Below, piece after piece: positions 18,746 through 27,583 of a stretch of DNA of 64,000 nt. Source of the stretch: Sphingomonas mucosissima (GTDB lineage: Bacteria; Pseudomonadota; Alphaproteobacteria; Sphingomonadales; Sphingomonadaceae); NCBI RefSeq assembly GCF_002197665.1, contig NZ_NBBJ01000002.1:496001-560000 (forward strand), in the 5' to 3' direction. Each line of letters starts with the position of its first letter. Position 1 is the stretch's first letter. The notes beneath the pieces are model-generated. The model was not told the origin of the DNA. It did not search any database and worked only from the letters and a program-made list of their open reading frames with translations. The position numbers were made by a program, and so were the translations under genes.

Positions 18746-19735
18746 ATGCTTCGGATTGATCATGAGGCGTTGCTGGCGCCGGTTTCCGAGGATGAGCCGG
18801 CCGGTCCTGACCTCACGTACGATCCCGGTCGCGAGGCGATCGAGCAGGCGTTCGCCGCCAGCGGGGAGGAAGCTGACTGGGACGCGACTGCGGGTCTGAT
18901 CATCAATCAGGCGGCGCGCACGCGCGATCTTTGGCTGGCCGTATACCTCGCTCGCGCCGGTGCGCGGGGCGGGCGGCTCGAGGTGGTCGAGGACGGGCTG
19001 GCGCTGCTCGCCGGCTACCTTGAGCAGTTCTGGGGCAGCGTTCATCCGACGTTAGAGGAATATGGCGTCGAAGGGCGCAAGGGCGCGTGCGAGTCGCTGG
19101 TGCGGATCGGTGAATTCCTGGCTCACCTCCGTCGTGTACCGCTGGTGGAACATCCGCGGCTCGGGCGCTACTCGGGCGCGGATTTCGAATTGTATTCGGC
19201 CGAGGGCGCCTCGGCGGAGGGATATGGCCAGTTTCGCGCCGCGCTAGCCGACACACCCGTCGACCAGATCGAAGCGCAGGTGGCGCGGCTCGATCGCTTG
19301 CGCACGCTAGTCGCGCGGACCGATGCGGTGCTGTCCGAACAGGCGGCGCTGGCGGGGCAGACCGGCACCAACTTCACCAGTACCTATGAGGCGATTGACG
19401 CCTTGCTTGCCGCGGTGCGCAGTTTCGCTGCGGTGGAGGAGCCAGTGGCTGCTGTGGCGGAGATCGGCAGTGGCGCTGTGGTAGCGAAGTCGGCCGGCAT
19501 TTCGGGGCGAATCGAATCGCGCGGTGATGTCGCACGGGCGCTCGACGCGGTGATCGAATATTATGGTCGGGCCGAGCCCTCCAGTCCGGTGCCGGTCGCA
19601 CTCGGGCGGATCAAGGGCTGGATCACCATGGATTTCATGTCGATCCTGGAAGACATAGCGCCAGGGAGCCGAAGTGAAGCGTCGAGCGTATTGCGGTCCA
19701 GAGCCGAAAGCGGGAGCGGTTCGGATCTAATGTAA
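18746..19735 (+). CDS. tssA: T6SS protein TssA (ImpA)
   Basis: A 329-residue TssA of the short (TssA1-like) class. The ImpA N-terminal domain covers about residues 8-120: LLAPVSEDEPAGPDLTYDPG, IEQAFAA, then DLWLAVYLARAGARGG and FWGSVHP. The C-terminus carries the IKGWITMDFMSILEDIAPGS-type element. TssA is a cytosolic cap/assembly chaperone that coordinates sheath polymerisation at the baseplate. It is placed 12 bases after the OmpA-like gene and 70 bases before tssB. Confidence 0.93.
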   Translation: MLRIDHEALLAPVSEDEPAGPDLTYDPGREAIEQAFAASGEEADWDATAGLIINQAARTRDLWLAVYLARAGARGGRLEVVEDGLALLAGYLEQFWGSVHPTLEEYGVEGRKGACESLVRIGEFLAHLRRVPLVEHPRLGRYSGADFELYSAEGASAEGYGQFRAALADTPVDQIEAQVARLDRLRTLVARTDAVLSEQAALAGQTGTNFTSTYEAIDALLAAVRSFAAVEEPVAAVAEIGSGAVVAKSAGISGRIESRGDVARALDAVIEYYGRAEPSSPVPVALGRIKGWITMDFMSILEDIAPGSRSEASSVLRSRAESGSGSDLM

Positions 19736-19805
19736 TTGTCCGGGCTTCCTCGCGAACGGCGGCCGACGCCAGAGCAAAGGAGCCCCAAACAGGGGATGCT
19801 TTTAG

Positions 19806-20348
19806 ATGGCGATCAAGAGTGGTCAGCGGTTCATTCGGGAAAACCGAAAGCCGCGCGTGCATATCGAATATGAAGTCGAGACCTATGGCGCGCGGCAGAA
19901 GATCGAGCTGCCATTCGTGATGGGCGTGATGTCCGATCTTTCCGGCAAGAGCCTGAAGGACAAGAAGGCAGCAGAAGCGCGCGAGTTCGTCGATTTCGAC
20001 ATGGACAATTTCGACCAGCGGATGGAGGCGATCGCGCCGCGCGCCGCCTTTGCGGTGGACAATACGCTGACCGGCGAGGGCAAGCTGTCGGTGGACCTCA
20101 CATTCAATTCGATGAACGACTTCCTGCCCGGCCAGATCGCGAAGAAGATCGAGCCGCTGGCCAAGCTGCTCGAAGCGCGCACCCAGCTGGAGGACCTACT
20201 CTCCTACATGGACGGCAAGCATGGCGCGCAGGACCTGCTTGACAAGGTGCTGAACGATCCCGCGCTGCTGAAGGCGATCCTCGCCGAACGCGCTGCGGCC
20301 CGCCAAAGTGCAGCCGACAACGATTCCGCGCCGTCCATCTCCGCCTAA
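19806..20348 (+). CDS. tssB: T6SS sheath small subunit TssB (VipA)
   Basis: A 180-residue TssB. Motifs are RENRKPRVHIEYEVETYGARQKIELP near the N-terminus, GVMSDLSGKS, AREFVDFDMDNFDQRM and VDLTFNSMNDFLPGQIA, all characteristic. With TssC it builds the contractile cytosolic sheath. AGGGGATG before the ATG provides the ribosome site. It sits 25 bases before tssC. Confidence 0.97.
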   Translation: MAIKSGQRFIRENRKPRVHIEYEVETYGARQKIELPFVMGVMSDLSGKSLKDKKAAEAREFVDFDMDNFDQRMEAIAPRAAFAVDNTLTGEGKLSVDLTFNSMNDFLPGQIAKKIEPLAKLLEARTQLEDLLSYMDGKHGAQDLLDKVLNDPALLKAILAERAAARQSAADNDSAPSISA

Positions 20349-20373
20349 CCCTTAAGCGATCGGAACATCGACC

Positions 20374-21867
20374 ATGGCGCAAGACGCGCTTCAGCAGACC
20401 GGTGAGCTGGCCCAAACCACCAACACGGAGATCAGCGATTTCCAGGCGCTGCTTCAAAAGGAATTCAAGCCAGCGAACGAAGAGCGCCGCACGCGTATCG
20501 AGCAGGCGGTGCAGACGCTGGCGGAGCAGGCGCTGTCCAATGCGCAGATCGTCGGCGGCGACGTGTTTGCGACGGTTGACGCAATGCGCGCGGCGATCGA
20601 CCGCAAGCTGACCGAGCAGATCAACCAGATCATTCACCATGAAGAGTTCCAGAGGCTGGAATCGGCATGGCGCGGGCTGAACTATCTCGTGATGAACACG
20701 TCGACCGGCAAGGATCTCAAGATCCGCGTCATGAACATGTCGAAGGAAGAATGCCGGCGGATGTTTCGCCAGTATCGCGACGCGGCTTGGGATCAGAGCC
20801 CGTTGTTCAAGAAGATCTACGAGAATGAATTCGGCCAGCTCGGCGGGCAGCCATATGGCGCGTTCGTGTGCGATTATAGTTTCGACCATTCGGCGCCCGA
20901 CCTGGAGGTAATGCGCGGGCTGTCGCGGATCGGCGCGGCAAGCCACGCGCCGTTTATCGCCGCCGCAGCGCCGTCGCTGCTCGGCATGGACAGCTGGACC
21001 GAGTTGTCCAACCCGCGCGATCTCGGCAAGCTGTTCGATGCGACCGATTATGGCGCTTGGCGATCCTTCCGCGCATCGGAGGACAGCCGTTATCTGGCGC
21101 TCACCCTGCCGCGCTTCCTGGGTCGGCCGCTCTATGGCGCGAAGACCGAGCCAGTCGAGGAATTCGACTTCGAGGAAGATGCCGGCGGCACGCACGACCA
21201 TCATCTCTGGCTGAACGCGGCGTATGCGATGGGCACGCGGATCACCGAGGCGTTCAAGACCTATGGCTGGACGACTCGCATCCGCGGCGTGGAATCGGGC
21301 GGCACGGTTGAGGAACTGCCGACGGCCATGTTCCCGACCGACGAGGGCGGCGTTGACCAGAAATGCCCGACCGAGATCGCCATTTCGGACCGTCGTGAGG
21401 CAGAATTGTCGACGGCTGGGTTGATGGCGCTTGTGCATCGGAAAAATACAGACCAAGCGACGTTTATCGGTGCACAAACAGTTCACCGGCCGGCGACGTA
21501 TGACAAGAAAGAGGCGACGGCAAACGCTAATCTTTCGGCAAGACTTCCGTATATATTTGCAAGCTGCCGATTTGCGCATTACTTGAAGTGCATGGTGCGC
21601 GACTGGGTGGGTGGATCACGTGAAACAGAGCAGTTGCAGCGTGATCTTAACAATTGGGTCCTCCAATATGTCGACGGCTCTCCGGAATCGTCGAACGAGG
21701 ACACCAAGGCCCGCCTGCCTTTGAAGCAGGCCAAGATCGAGGTGATCCCTGATGAGGAGAACCCGGGTTACTACAAGGGGAAGTTCATGTTTGTACCCCA
21801 CTACCAGCTAGAAGGTATGGATGTGGCGTTGAGCATGGTTTCGCGGCTGCCCAAGACTTCGGGTTAA
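20374..21867 (+). CDS. tssC: T6SS sheath large subunit TssC (VipB)
   Basis: A 497-residue TssC of normal length. Motifs are FESAWRGLNYLV-like (RLESAWRGLNYLVMNT) near 95, FGALVCDYSF-like (PYGAFVCDYSFDH) near 165, LPRFLGRPLYG near 245, and a conserved C-terminus (YPGYYKGKFMFVPHYQLEG-like, DVALSMVSRLP). It forms the outer sheath with TssB. From about 21,420 to 21,680 the codon use changes sharply to A/T-ending codons, including AGA and ATA, unlike the rest of the gene and its neighbours. The reading frame stays intact and family motifs continue, so this looks like a recombined segment rather than damage. Confidence 0.97.
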   Translation: MAQDALQQTGELAQTTNTEISDFQALLQKEFKPANEERRTRIEQAVQTLAEQALSNAQIVGGDVFATVDAMRAAIDRKLTEQINQIIHHEEFQRLESAWRGLNYLVMNTSTGKDLKIRVMNMSKEECRRMFRQYRDAAWDQSPLFKKIYENEFGQLGGQPYGAFVCDYSFDHSAPDLEVMRGLSRIGAASHAPFIAAAAPSLLGMDSWTELSNPRDLGKLFDATDYGAWRSFRASEDSRYLALTLPRFLGRPLYGAKTEPVEEFDFEEDAGGTHDHHLWLNAAYAMGTRITEAFKTYGWTTRIRGVESGGTVEELPTAMFPTDEGGVDQKCPTEIAISDRREAELSTAGLMALVHRKNTDQATFIGAQTVHRPATYDKKEATANANLSARLPYIFASCRFAHYLKCMVRDWVGGSRETEQLQRDLNNWVLQYVDGSPESSNEDTKARLPLKQAKIEVIPDEENPGYYKGKFMFVPHYQLEGMDVALSMVSRLPKTSG

Positions 21868-21919
21868 GCCTTATCTTTTGAAGCGACCGAGAAACGCAAA
21901 CTGATACAGGAGTGAGTCA

Positions 21920-22414
21920 ATGGCAGTCGATCTGTTCTTGAAGATTGATGGGATCAACGGCGAGTCGTCGAAGAAGAACCATCAGAACGAAATCGATATC
22001 ATCTCGTTCGATTTCGGTGCTGTGCAGCACGGATCGTTCCACTCGGGTGGCGCCGGCGGTGGTGCTGGCAAGGCCGAGATCTCGGACATTCGTATTCAGA
22101 AGGAAGTCGACAAGTCCTCGCCGCTGCTGTTCAAGGCCTGCGCCTCGGGCAAGCACATCAAGGAAGCGATCATCTATTCGCAGAAGGCCGGCGACGGCGG
22201 TTCGGCCCTGACCTATTACAAGATCAAGCTGGAAGACATCATCGTCTCCGACATCCACAACAACGGCGCCTCGGGCGGCGATGCTATCATGGAATCGGTG
22301 ACGTTCAACTGCGCCAAGGTGACGTTCGATTACCAGGCACAGAGCGCCGACGGCGGCAAGGACGGCGGCGTTGTCACCGCTTACTACGACATCCGCCAGA
22401 ACGAGGCGGGCTGA
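21920..22414 (+). CDS. hcp: T6SS tube protein Hcp (TssD)
   Basis: A 164-residue Hcp that assembles into hexameric rings to form the inner tube. The start MAVDLFLKIDGINGESSKKN, the FGAVQHGSFHSGGAGGGAGK segment and the KSSPLLFKACASGKHI helix are standard Hcp1 features. AGGAGTG precedes the ATG closely. It has no C-terminal effector extension. It lies 52 bases after tssC and 3 bases before tagJ. Confidence 0.97.
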   Translation: MAVDLFLKIDGINGESSKKNHQNEIDIISFDFGAVQHGSFHSGGAGGGAGKAEISDIRIQKEVDKSSPLLFKACASGKHIKEAIIYSQKAGDGGSALTYYKIKLEDIIVSDIHNNGASGGDAIMESVTFNCAKVTFDYQAQSADGGKDGGVVTAYYDIRQNEAG

Positions 22415-22417
22415 GCC

Positions 22418-23218
22418 GTGGCGGCAGTCGTTCGCGATAGGGCAGATATGGCCGAGGCGGACGACCTGCTGCGCGCGGGCGATCTCGACGGGGCGCGACG
22501 CGTGCTCGTCGAGATCGCGCGGCGCGACCCTGGCGATGTGCCGACGCGGCTGTTCCTGTGGCAGCTCCTCGCGGTTGCCGGCGAATGGACCAAGGCGAAG
22601 AGCCAGTTGACCACGCTGGCGCAGCTGTCGCCCGAAGCGCAGATGCTGGCGGTCGTCTATGGCCAGGCAATCGAGGCCGAGTCGGTGCGGGCCGCGGTGC
22701 TCGCGGGAACGCAGCGAGCCGTCATTCATGGCGGCGCGGAATGGGCCGGCGGGGTCGCCGAGGCCCTTCAATTTGAAGCGAATGGCGATGCGGCGCAGGC
22801 GGAGGGTCTGCGCGCGGCGGCATTCGATGCGGCGCCCGACACGCCGGGCGCGGTGGACGGCGCCGCGGTCAACTGGATCGCCGATGCCGACCCGCGCTTC
22901 GGCCCCACGATTGAAGCGATCGTGGGCGGGGAATATGGCCTGCTGCCCTTCTCGGCGGTCGAGAAACTTACCAGCGAGGGGCCGAAGGATCTACGCGATC
23001 TCGTCTGGTATCCCGTCGAGCTGACGCTGAAAACCGGGGCGCGGATTGCCGCGCTGCTGCCGACGCGTTACCCGGGCGCAGCCGACGATGCGGCGGAGCG
23101 TTTTGCCCGGGCTACCGGTTGGGACGATGACGGGCGCGGCCGAGGGCAGCGGCTGTGGACCGCGTCGGACGGCGAGGATCGCGGGCTGCTGTCCGTGCGC
23201 TCGGTCGAGCTGCGCTGA
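22418..23218 (+). CDS. tagJ: T6SS accessory protein TagJ (ImpE)
   Basis: A 266-residue ImpE/TagJ family protein starting with GTG at 22418, three bases after hcp. The N-terminal helical repeats (ADDLLRAGDLDGARRVLVEI, PTRLFLWQLLAVAGEWTKA) are TPR-like. The C-terminal ImpE domain carries NWIADADPRFGPTIEAIVGG-type and LRDLVWYPVELTLKTG elements. TagJ binds the TssB N-terminus and modulates sheath handling by ClpV in systems lacking the usual ClpV-TssC contact. The genetic order hcp-tagJ-tssE supports the call. Confidence 0.92.
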   Translation: MAAVVRDRADMAEADDLLRAGDLDGARRVLVEIARRDPGDVPTRLFLWQLLAVAGEWTKAKSQLTTLAQLSPEAQMLAVVYGQAIEAESVRAAVLAGTQRAVIHGGAEWAGGVAEALQFEANGDAAQAEGLRAAAFDAAPDTPGAVDGAAVNWIADADPRFGPTIEAIVGGEYGLLPFSAVEKLTSEGPKDLRDLVWYPVELTLKTGARIAALLPTRYPGAADDAAERFARATGWDDDGRGRGQRLWTASDGEDRGLLSVRSVELR

Positions 23219-23222
23219 CACG

Positions 23223-23756
23223 ATGGCCGTCCAGCAACGCCTGACGCCGACGATCTATGACAAGCTCGTCGCCGATCTCGACATTTCGGGAATGCGGCAG
23301 GACGACGACGTGGCGCCTGCGGTCAGCCGCGAGAAGTTTCGCTATTATTCCGTGCCCAAGCTGGAGCGGTTCAACGAGGCCGCATTGCGCGCGACGGTGC
23401 GCCGCGATCTCGCCTGGCTGTTCAACACCACGAACCTCGAATCGCTCGTTGATCTGGAGCAATTCCCGCATGTTCGGGAGTCGGTGCTCAACTACGGGCT
23501 GAGCGACCTGGCCGGGCGCACGCTTGATCGCCGCGCGGTGCTGGAGCGCGCGAAGGAAATTCGCCGCGCGATCCGGCTGTTCGAGCCGCGTCTATCGCGC
23601 GAGGGGCTGACGGTCGATCCGGTTGAGGATCCGACCGATCCGCATGCGCTGACCTACATGATCCAGGGCGACATCAGCGCCGCGGCGCAGGCGATGCCGG
23701 TCAAGTTCCGCACCGAGATTGAGGCCGAGACGACATCGGTCAACGTGCGGGAATAA
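23223..23756 (+). CDS. tssE: T6SS baseplate protein TssE (gp25-like)
   Basis: 177 residues from ATG 23223 (MAVQQRLTPTIYDKLVADLD); the open frame extends upstream into tagJ but without a fitting start. The gp25-like domain is seen in RRDLAWLFNTTNLESL, FPHVRESVLNYGLSDLAG and IRRAIRLFEPRLS, with the conserved FEPRL motif. It is a component of the baseplate wedge with TssF, TssG and TssK. It sits 4 bases after tagJ and 3 bases before tssF. Confidence 0.95.
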   Translation: MAVQQRLTPTIYDKLVADLDISGMRQDDDVAPAVSREKFRYYSVPKLERFNEAALRATVRRDLAWLFNTTNLESLVDLEQFPHVRESVLNYGLSDLAGRTLDRRAVLERAKEIRRAIRLFEPRLSREGLTVDPVEDPTDPHALTYMIQGDISAAAQAMPVKFRTEIEAETTSVNVRE

Positions 23757-23759
23757 GCG

Positions 23760-25640
23760 ATGGCGAGCACTGGCATCGATCCGCGCCTGCTGCGCTTCTA
23801 CAACGACGAACTGGCCTATTTGCGTGAGGATGCGCGGGCGTTCGGCGAGGAGCACGAAGCGGTTGCGGGGCGGCTAGGGCTGAAGACGCCGACCGATCCC
23901 GATCCCTATGTCGAGCGGCTGCTGGAGGGCGTCGCCTATCTCGGCGCGCGCGTGCAGCTAAAGATCGCGGATCAGTATCCCGAGTTCACGCAGCATCTGC
24001 TGCACGCGATTCAGCCGCATTACCTCGCACCAACCCCCTCGATGTGCATCGCGGGGTTCGAGCCGAAGGATGGCGACCCGATCCTGGTGAAGGGCCATCA
24101 CGTCCCGCGTGGGACGGCGCTGTCAGCCACTGCGACCGACCAGGGCGGTGCAACGGTTGAGTTTCGCACAGGCCATGACGTGACGCTCTGGCCGCTCAAG
24201 ATCACGCAGGCGGAGTATCTGCCAAGCCGTGCCGCGGTTGCGCCGTTCGCAGCGGCGGCGGACGTGCGCGCCGAGGCGGGGCTGCGGTTGCGCTTCGAGG
24301 CGACGGGTGGCGCGGATCTGCCCAATGTGCTGCCGCAGGCGCTGCCGATTTATCTCGCCGGATCGGAAGCGGTTCCGGCCGAGCTTTATCGGCAGATCGT
24401 TGGAGAAACGGCGATGGTAATCGCGCGCTCTGCCGACGCCGCTGCGGGGTCGGACGGATGGGCGCGGCTGCCGCAGCCGAGGCAAGTCGGGTTCGCCGAC
24501 GACGAGGCGCTGCTCCCGGCCGAACTGCGTTCATTTCGCGGCTATCGCCTGCTCAGCGAGTATTTTGCATGCCCCGAACGCTTTCTGTTCGTCGATCTGA
24601 AGGGCCTCGACCACGGGTTCCGCACCAGCCCCAAGGCGTGCGACGTCGTGCTATTGTTCACGCGATCGTCGCCGGCGCTGCACAATGCGATCGACCCATC
24701 AAACTTCCGGCTGTTCGCGACGCCGGCGATCAACCTGTTCGAGAAGCAATTGGGGCGGGTGCGAGTCTCGCGCTTTGAACATGAGCATCACGTGGTGCCC
24801 GATCGCGCGCGGCCGCTGGATTTTGAGGTATTCCGCATCCTCGATGTCAAAGCCTACGCGGCGAACAGCATCGACGCGCGGACGGTGGCGCCGCTTTATG
24901 CGCCGGGCGCCCTGCTGTACGACTGGAACGAGGCGCTGTTCTACACGACGCAGCTGCGCCCGCGCCGGCTGTCGAGCCGCGAGCAGCGGCTGCGGCGACG
25001 CAGTGAATATACCGGCACCGAGACGTGGCTGTCACTGACGGCGCCAGGCGCGCCTGATCGGCTTGACGATGTCGATGAGCTGGCGGTGCGCGCGCTCGTC
25101 ACCAATCGTGAACTCCCCGAATTGCTGACCTTCAAGGGCTCGCACCATTTCACCGTTTCGGGCGTGCCGGCCCGTGCGGTCACGGTGCTGCGGGCGCCGA
25201 CGCGGCCGCAAACGCCCATGGGGATGGGCGATGCGGCGTGGCGGGTGATCGGGCACCTGACCCCGAATTACATGTCGCTCGCGCCGGAGACCGGCAGCGA
25301 TCCGCAGGTGCTCCGCGACCATCTCGCGCTGTACGGGCGTCCCGATGATGCGGCTTCGCGCCGGCAGGTCGATGGGGTGACGGCGATCCGCTCCGAACGG
25401 ATTGCGCGCCGCGTACCGGGAATGGACCGCATGTCGATCGCGCGTGGGCATCGCATTCGCGTGACGCTTGACGATGCCGCGTTCGACAAGGGGCGTATGT
25501 TCCTTTTCTCGGCAGTGCTCGAACGCTTCCTGGCGGAATTCGCTAGCGTAAACAGTTTTACCGAAACGGTGGTCGGCAGCGGCAATGAGGGGGAGTTTCA
25601 GCGATGGCCGCTGAGAATCGGTCGCCGTCCGACCATCTGA
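23760..25640 (+). CDS. tssF: T6SS baseplate protein TssF
   Basis: A 626-residue TssF of normal length. The start MASTGIDPRLLRFYNDELAYLREDA includes the diagnostic YNDELAYLRE. DPYVERLLEGVAYLGARVQLKI and YPEFTQHLLHAIQPHYLAPTPSM follow. The C-terminus has GGEPQRWP-like FQRWPLRIGRRPTI. It is a wedge component of the cytosolic baseplate. Its last 37 bases overlap tssG in another frame, consistent with translational coupling. Confidence 0.97.
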   Translation: MASTGIDPRLLRFYNDELAYLREDARAFGEEHEAVAGRLGLKTPTDPDPYVERLLEGVAYLGARVQLKIADQYPEFTQHLLHAIQPHYLAPTPSMCIAGFEPKDGDPILVKGHHVPRGTALSATATDQGGATVEFRTGHDVTLWPLKITQAEYLPSRAAVAPFAAAADVRAEAGLRLRFEATGGADLPNVLPQALPIYLAGSEAVPAELYRQIVGETAMVIARSADAAAGSDGWARLPQPRQVGFADDEALLPAELRSFRGYRLLSEYFACPERFLFVDLKGLDHGFRTSPKACDVVLLFTRSSPALHNAIDPSNFRLFATPAINLFEKQLGRVRVSRFEHEHHVVPDRARPLDFEVFRILDVKAYAANSIDARTVAPLYAPGALLYDWNEALFYTTQLRPRRLSSREQRLRRRSEYTGTETWLSLTAPGAPDRLDDVDELAVRALVTNRELPELLTFKGSHHFTVSGVPARAVTVLRAPTRPQTPMGMGDAAWRVIGHLTPNYMSLAPETGSDPQVLRDHLALYGRPDDAASRRQVDGVTAIRSERIARRVPGMDRMSIARGHRIRVTLDDAAFDKGRMFLFSAVLERFLAEFASVNSFTETVVGSGNEGEFQRWPLRIGRRPTI

Positions 25641-26632
25641 CCTTCCTTGCTCAGGCGGCGGCGCAGGCGAAGCGATACGGCCTGTTTCCGATCGCGCGAG
25701 GCGCGGAGGCGCGGGCGCCGCATCTGCCGCGGATCGGGCGGGCGCGGCGTCCGGCGCAGAGCGTGGCCGACTTCGTGCAGTTGCCCACACCCGCATTTCC
25801 CGACTCCACGCTGGAAGAGGTGGAGGTGAAGGACGGGCGCGCGCGCGTCGGCGGATATTGGTTCGGATTGACCGGGCCGATGGGTCCGCTGCCCTCGCAC
25901 ATGACCGAGTTTGCGCATTTCGAGCGGCGCTATGCGCGATCGCGGCCGTTCGGTCGCTGGCTCGATCTGCTCGCGGGGCGGATGCTGCAGTTCTTCGTGC
26001 GCGCCTGGTTGGATTCGCAACCCGCCGCGCAAGCCGATCGCCCGGAGGATGATCGCTTTGCAGAACACCTCTCCCGCCTTACCGGGGCGAGTGAGGGCGT
26101 GGCAAAGGATGCGGCATTTCCCGCCGCCGGGCGGGCGCATTACGCCGCGCTGTTCGCCGGCCGGCGCAGCGTCGGCGCGCTGGAGGATGCGCTGACGCAT
26201 CTGCTTGGCCAGAATGTGCGGATCGAGGAGTTCCGCCCGCGCTGGCGCGACGTGGAACGCGAGGATCGCTCGCGGTTGGGGCGGCAGTTCGTCGGGCTGG
26301 GCGAAGAGGCGATGCTTGGCGGGCGGGTGCGCGTCGTTTCCGATGCGTTTCGCGTGATCATTCGCGCCAAGTCTGCGGCGGATTATGCTGCGCTGCTGCC
26401 GGGCGGCGCGCGCTTCCGCGTGCTGTCCGAGGCGCTCGATGGCTTTGCGCCGAGCCATCTTGAATGGGATGTCGCACTGGAGGTCGAAGGCCATACGGCC
26501 GCCGTCGCGCGGCTGGATGGCGGCACGCGGCTCGGCTGGTCGGGCTGGGTCGGTGGGGGCGGTCCAGGGGTGCGCAACGATGCGCATCTGCGCCGCGGAG
26601 CGCGAGCACGAACCGTGGATCGTGTTACATGA
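25604..26632 (+). CDS. tssG: T6SS baseplate protein TssG
   Basis: A 342-residue TssG (ImpH). Motifs are FLAQAAAQAKRYGLFPIAR, the YWFGLTGPMGPLPSHMTEF element near 85-105 (family GLYGPDGPLPxHxTE), FGRWLDLLAGRMLQFFVRAW, and LEDALTHLLGQNVRIEEFRPRW. It partners TssF in the baseplate wedge. It begins within the tssF end and is followed 12 bases later by the muramidase effector gene. Confidence 0.95.
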   Translation: MAAENRSPSDHLTFLAQAAAQAKRYGLFPIARGAEARAPHLPRIGRARRPAQSVADFVQLPTPAFPDSTLEEVEVKDGRARVGGYWFGLTGPMGPLPSHMTEFAHFERRYARSRPFGRWLDLLAGRMLQFFVRAWLDSQPAAQADRPEDDRFAEHLSRLTGASEGVAKDAAFPAAGRAHYAALFAGRRSVGALEDALTHLLGQNVRIEEFRPRWRDVEREDRSRLGRQFVGLGEEAMLGGRVRVVSDAFRVIIRAKSAADYAALLPGGARFRVLSEALDGFAPSHLEWDVALEVEGHTAAVARLDGGTRLGWSGWVGGGGPGVRNDAHLRRGARARTVDRVT

Positions 26633-26644
26633 GGGAGAATTGAC

Positions 26645-27583
26645 ATGGCGATCGCTTCCGCCGTCGGCCCAAGGCGGCCGAACCGGAAATCCGACGTGAC
26701 CACCGTGCAGCAATTGCTCAACCGTAGCGGTTCGGGCGCGGCACTGAAGGTGGACGGGCTGTTCGGCCCGCGCACTGCCGCCGCAATCACCAATTATCAG
26801 AGCAAGGTGCTGCGCTTCAGTCGCCCAGACGGTGTGGTCGATCCCGGTGGGCCGACGCTCACCCGGCTGAGCCGCCAGCATAATGGCAACACCACTCCCA
26901 GCCGGCCAATCCCGCGCCGTGCACCGGCTGCCCCAACGCGGGCGGCCCCGCCCACCACCGCTAACACGCCGGCAACCGGCGCGGGCACCAGCCCGGTGCG
27001 CACCGGAGGCGCGATGGGACCGGGCGGGCTGAGTGAGGAAACCTATGTAGATATGGCTGCGCGGCTCGGCTGCGAAGTCGCCGCGATTAAGGCGGTGGTC
27101 GAGTGCGAGGTTGCAATCCGCGGCCCGTTCGATGCGCAGGGCCGCCCGACGATCCTGTTCGAGCGGCACAAGTTTCATCACCACACCAACGGCCGATATG
27201 ACCGATCGCATCCGGACATCAGCAACCCCAATTGGGGAGGTTACGGCAAGTTCAGCGAGCAGTATCCCAAGCTCGAGCGCGCCATGGCGCTGAACCACGC
27301 CGCCGGACTGAAATCGTGCAGCTGGGGAGCGTTCCAGATCCTGGGCGAGAATCATGTTCAGGCGGGCCATGCGACGGTGGACTCGTTCGTTGCCGCGATG
27401 CGCCGTGGCATCCTGCCGCAGGCCGAGGCGTTCGTCGCCTTTGTGCTGGCGGACAGCCGGCTTCGCTCCGCATTGCGTCAGCGCAACTGGGCGACCTTTG
27501 CCCGGATCTACAACGGGCCCGGCTACAAGAAGAATGATTATGATGGGAAGATGCGTGCCAATTATCAGAAACATGCCAAGTAA
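26645..27583 (+). CDS. T6SS muramidase effector (PG-binding + N-acetylmuramidase)
   Basis: 312 residues. An N-terminal peptidoglycan-binding domain covers ~17-75 (VTTVQQLLNRSG, VDGLFGPRTAAAITNYQ), followed by a Pro/Thr/Ala linker (~80-125). A C-terminal N-acetylmuramidase domain (PF11860 type) covers ~128-312: AIKAVVECEV with E153/E155 as candidate catalytic acids, PTILFERHKFHH near 169-180, and CSWGAFQILGENH. No Sec signal is seen, fitting delivery by the T6SS into the target periplasm to cut the glycan strand. The next gene is a lipoprotein that overlaps the stop, a typical effector/immunity layout. The gene lies between tssG and tssH. Confidence 0.88.
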   Translation: MAIASAVGPRRPNRKSDVTTVQQLLNRSGSGAALKVDGLFGPRTAAAITNYQSKVLRFSRPDGVVDPGGPTLTRLSRQHNGNTTPSRPIPRRAPAAPTRAAPPTTANTPATGAGTSPVRTGGAMGPGGLSEETYVDMAARLGCEVAAIKAVVECEVAIRGPFDAQGRPTILFERHKFHHHTNGRYDRSHPDISNPNWGGYGKFSEQYPKLERAMALNHAAGLKSCSWGAFQILGENHVQAGHATVDSFVAAMRRGILPQAEAFVAFVLADSRLRSALRQRNWATFARIYNGPGYKKNDYDGKMRANYQKHAK

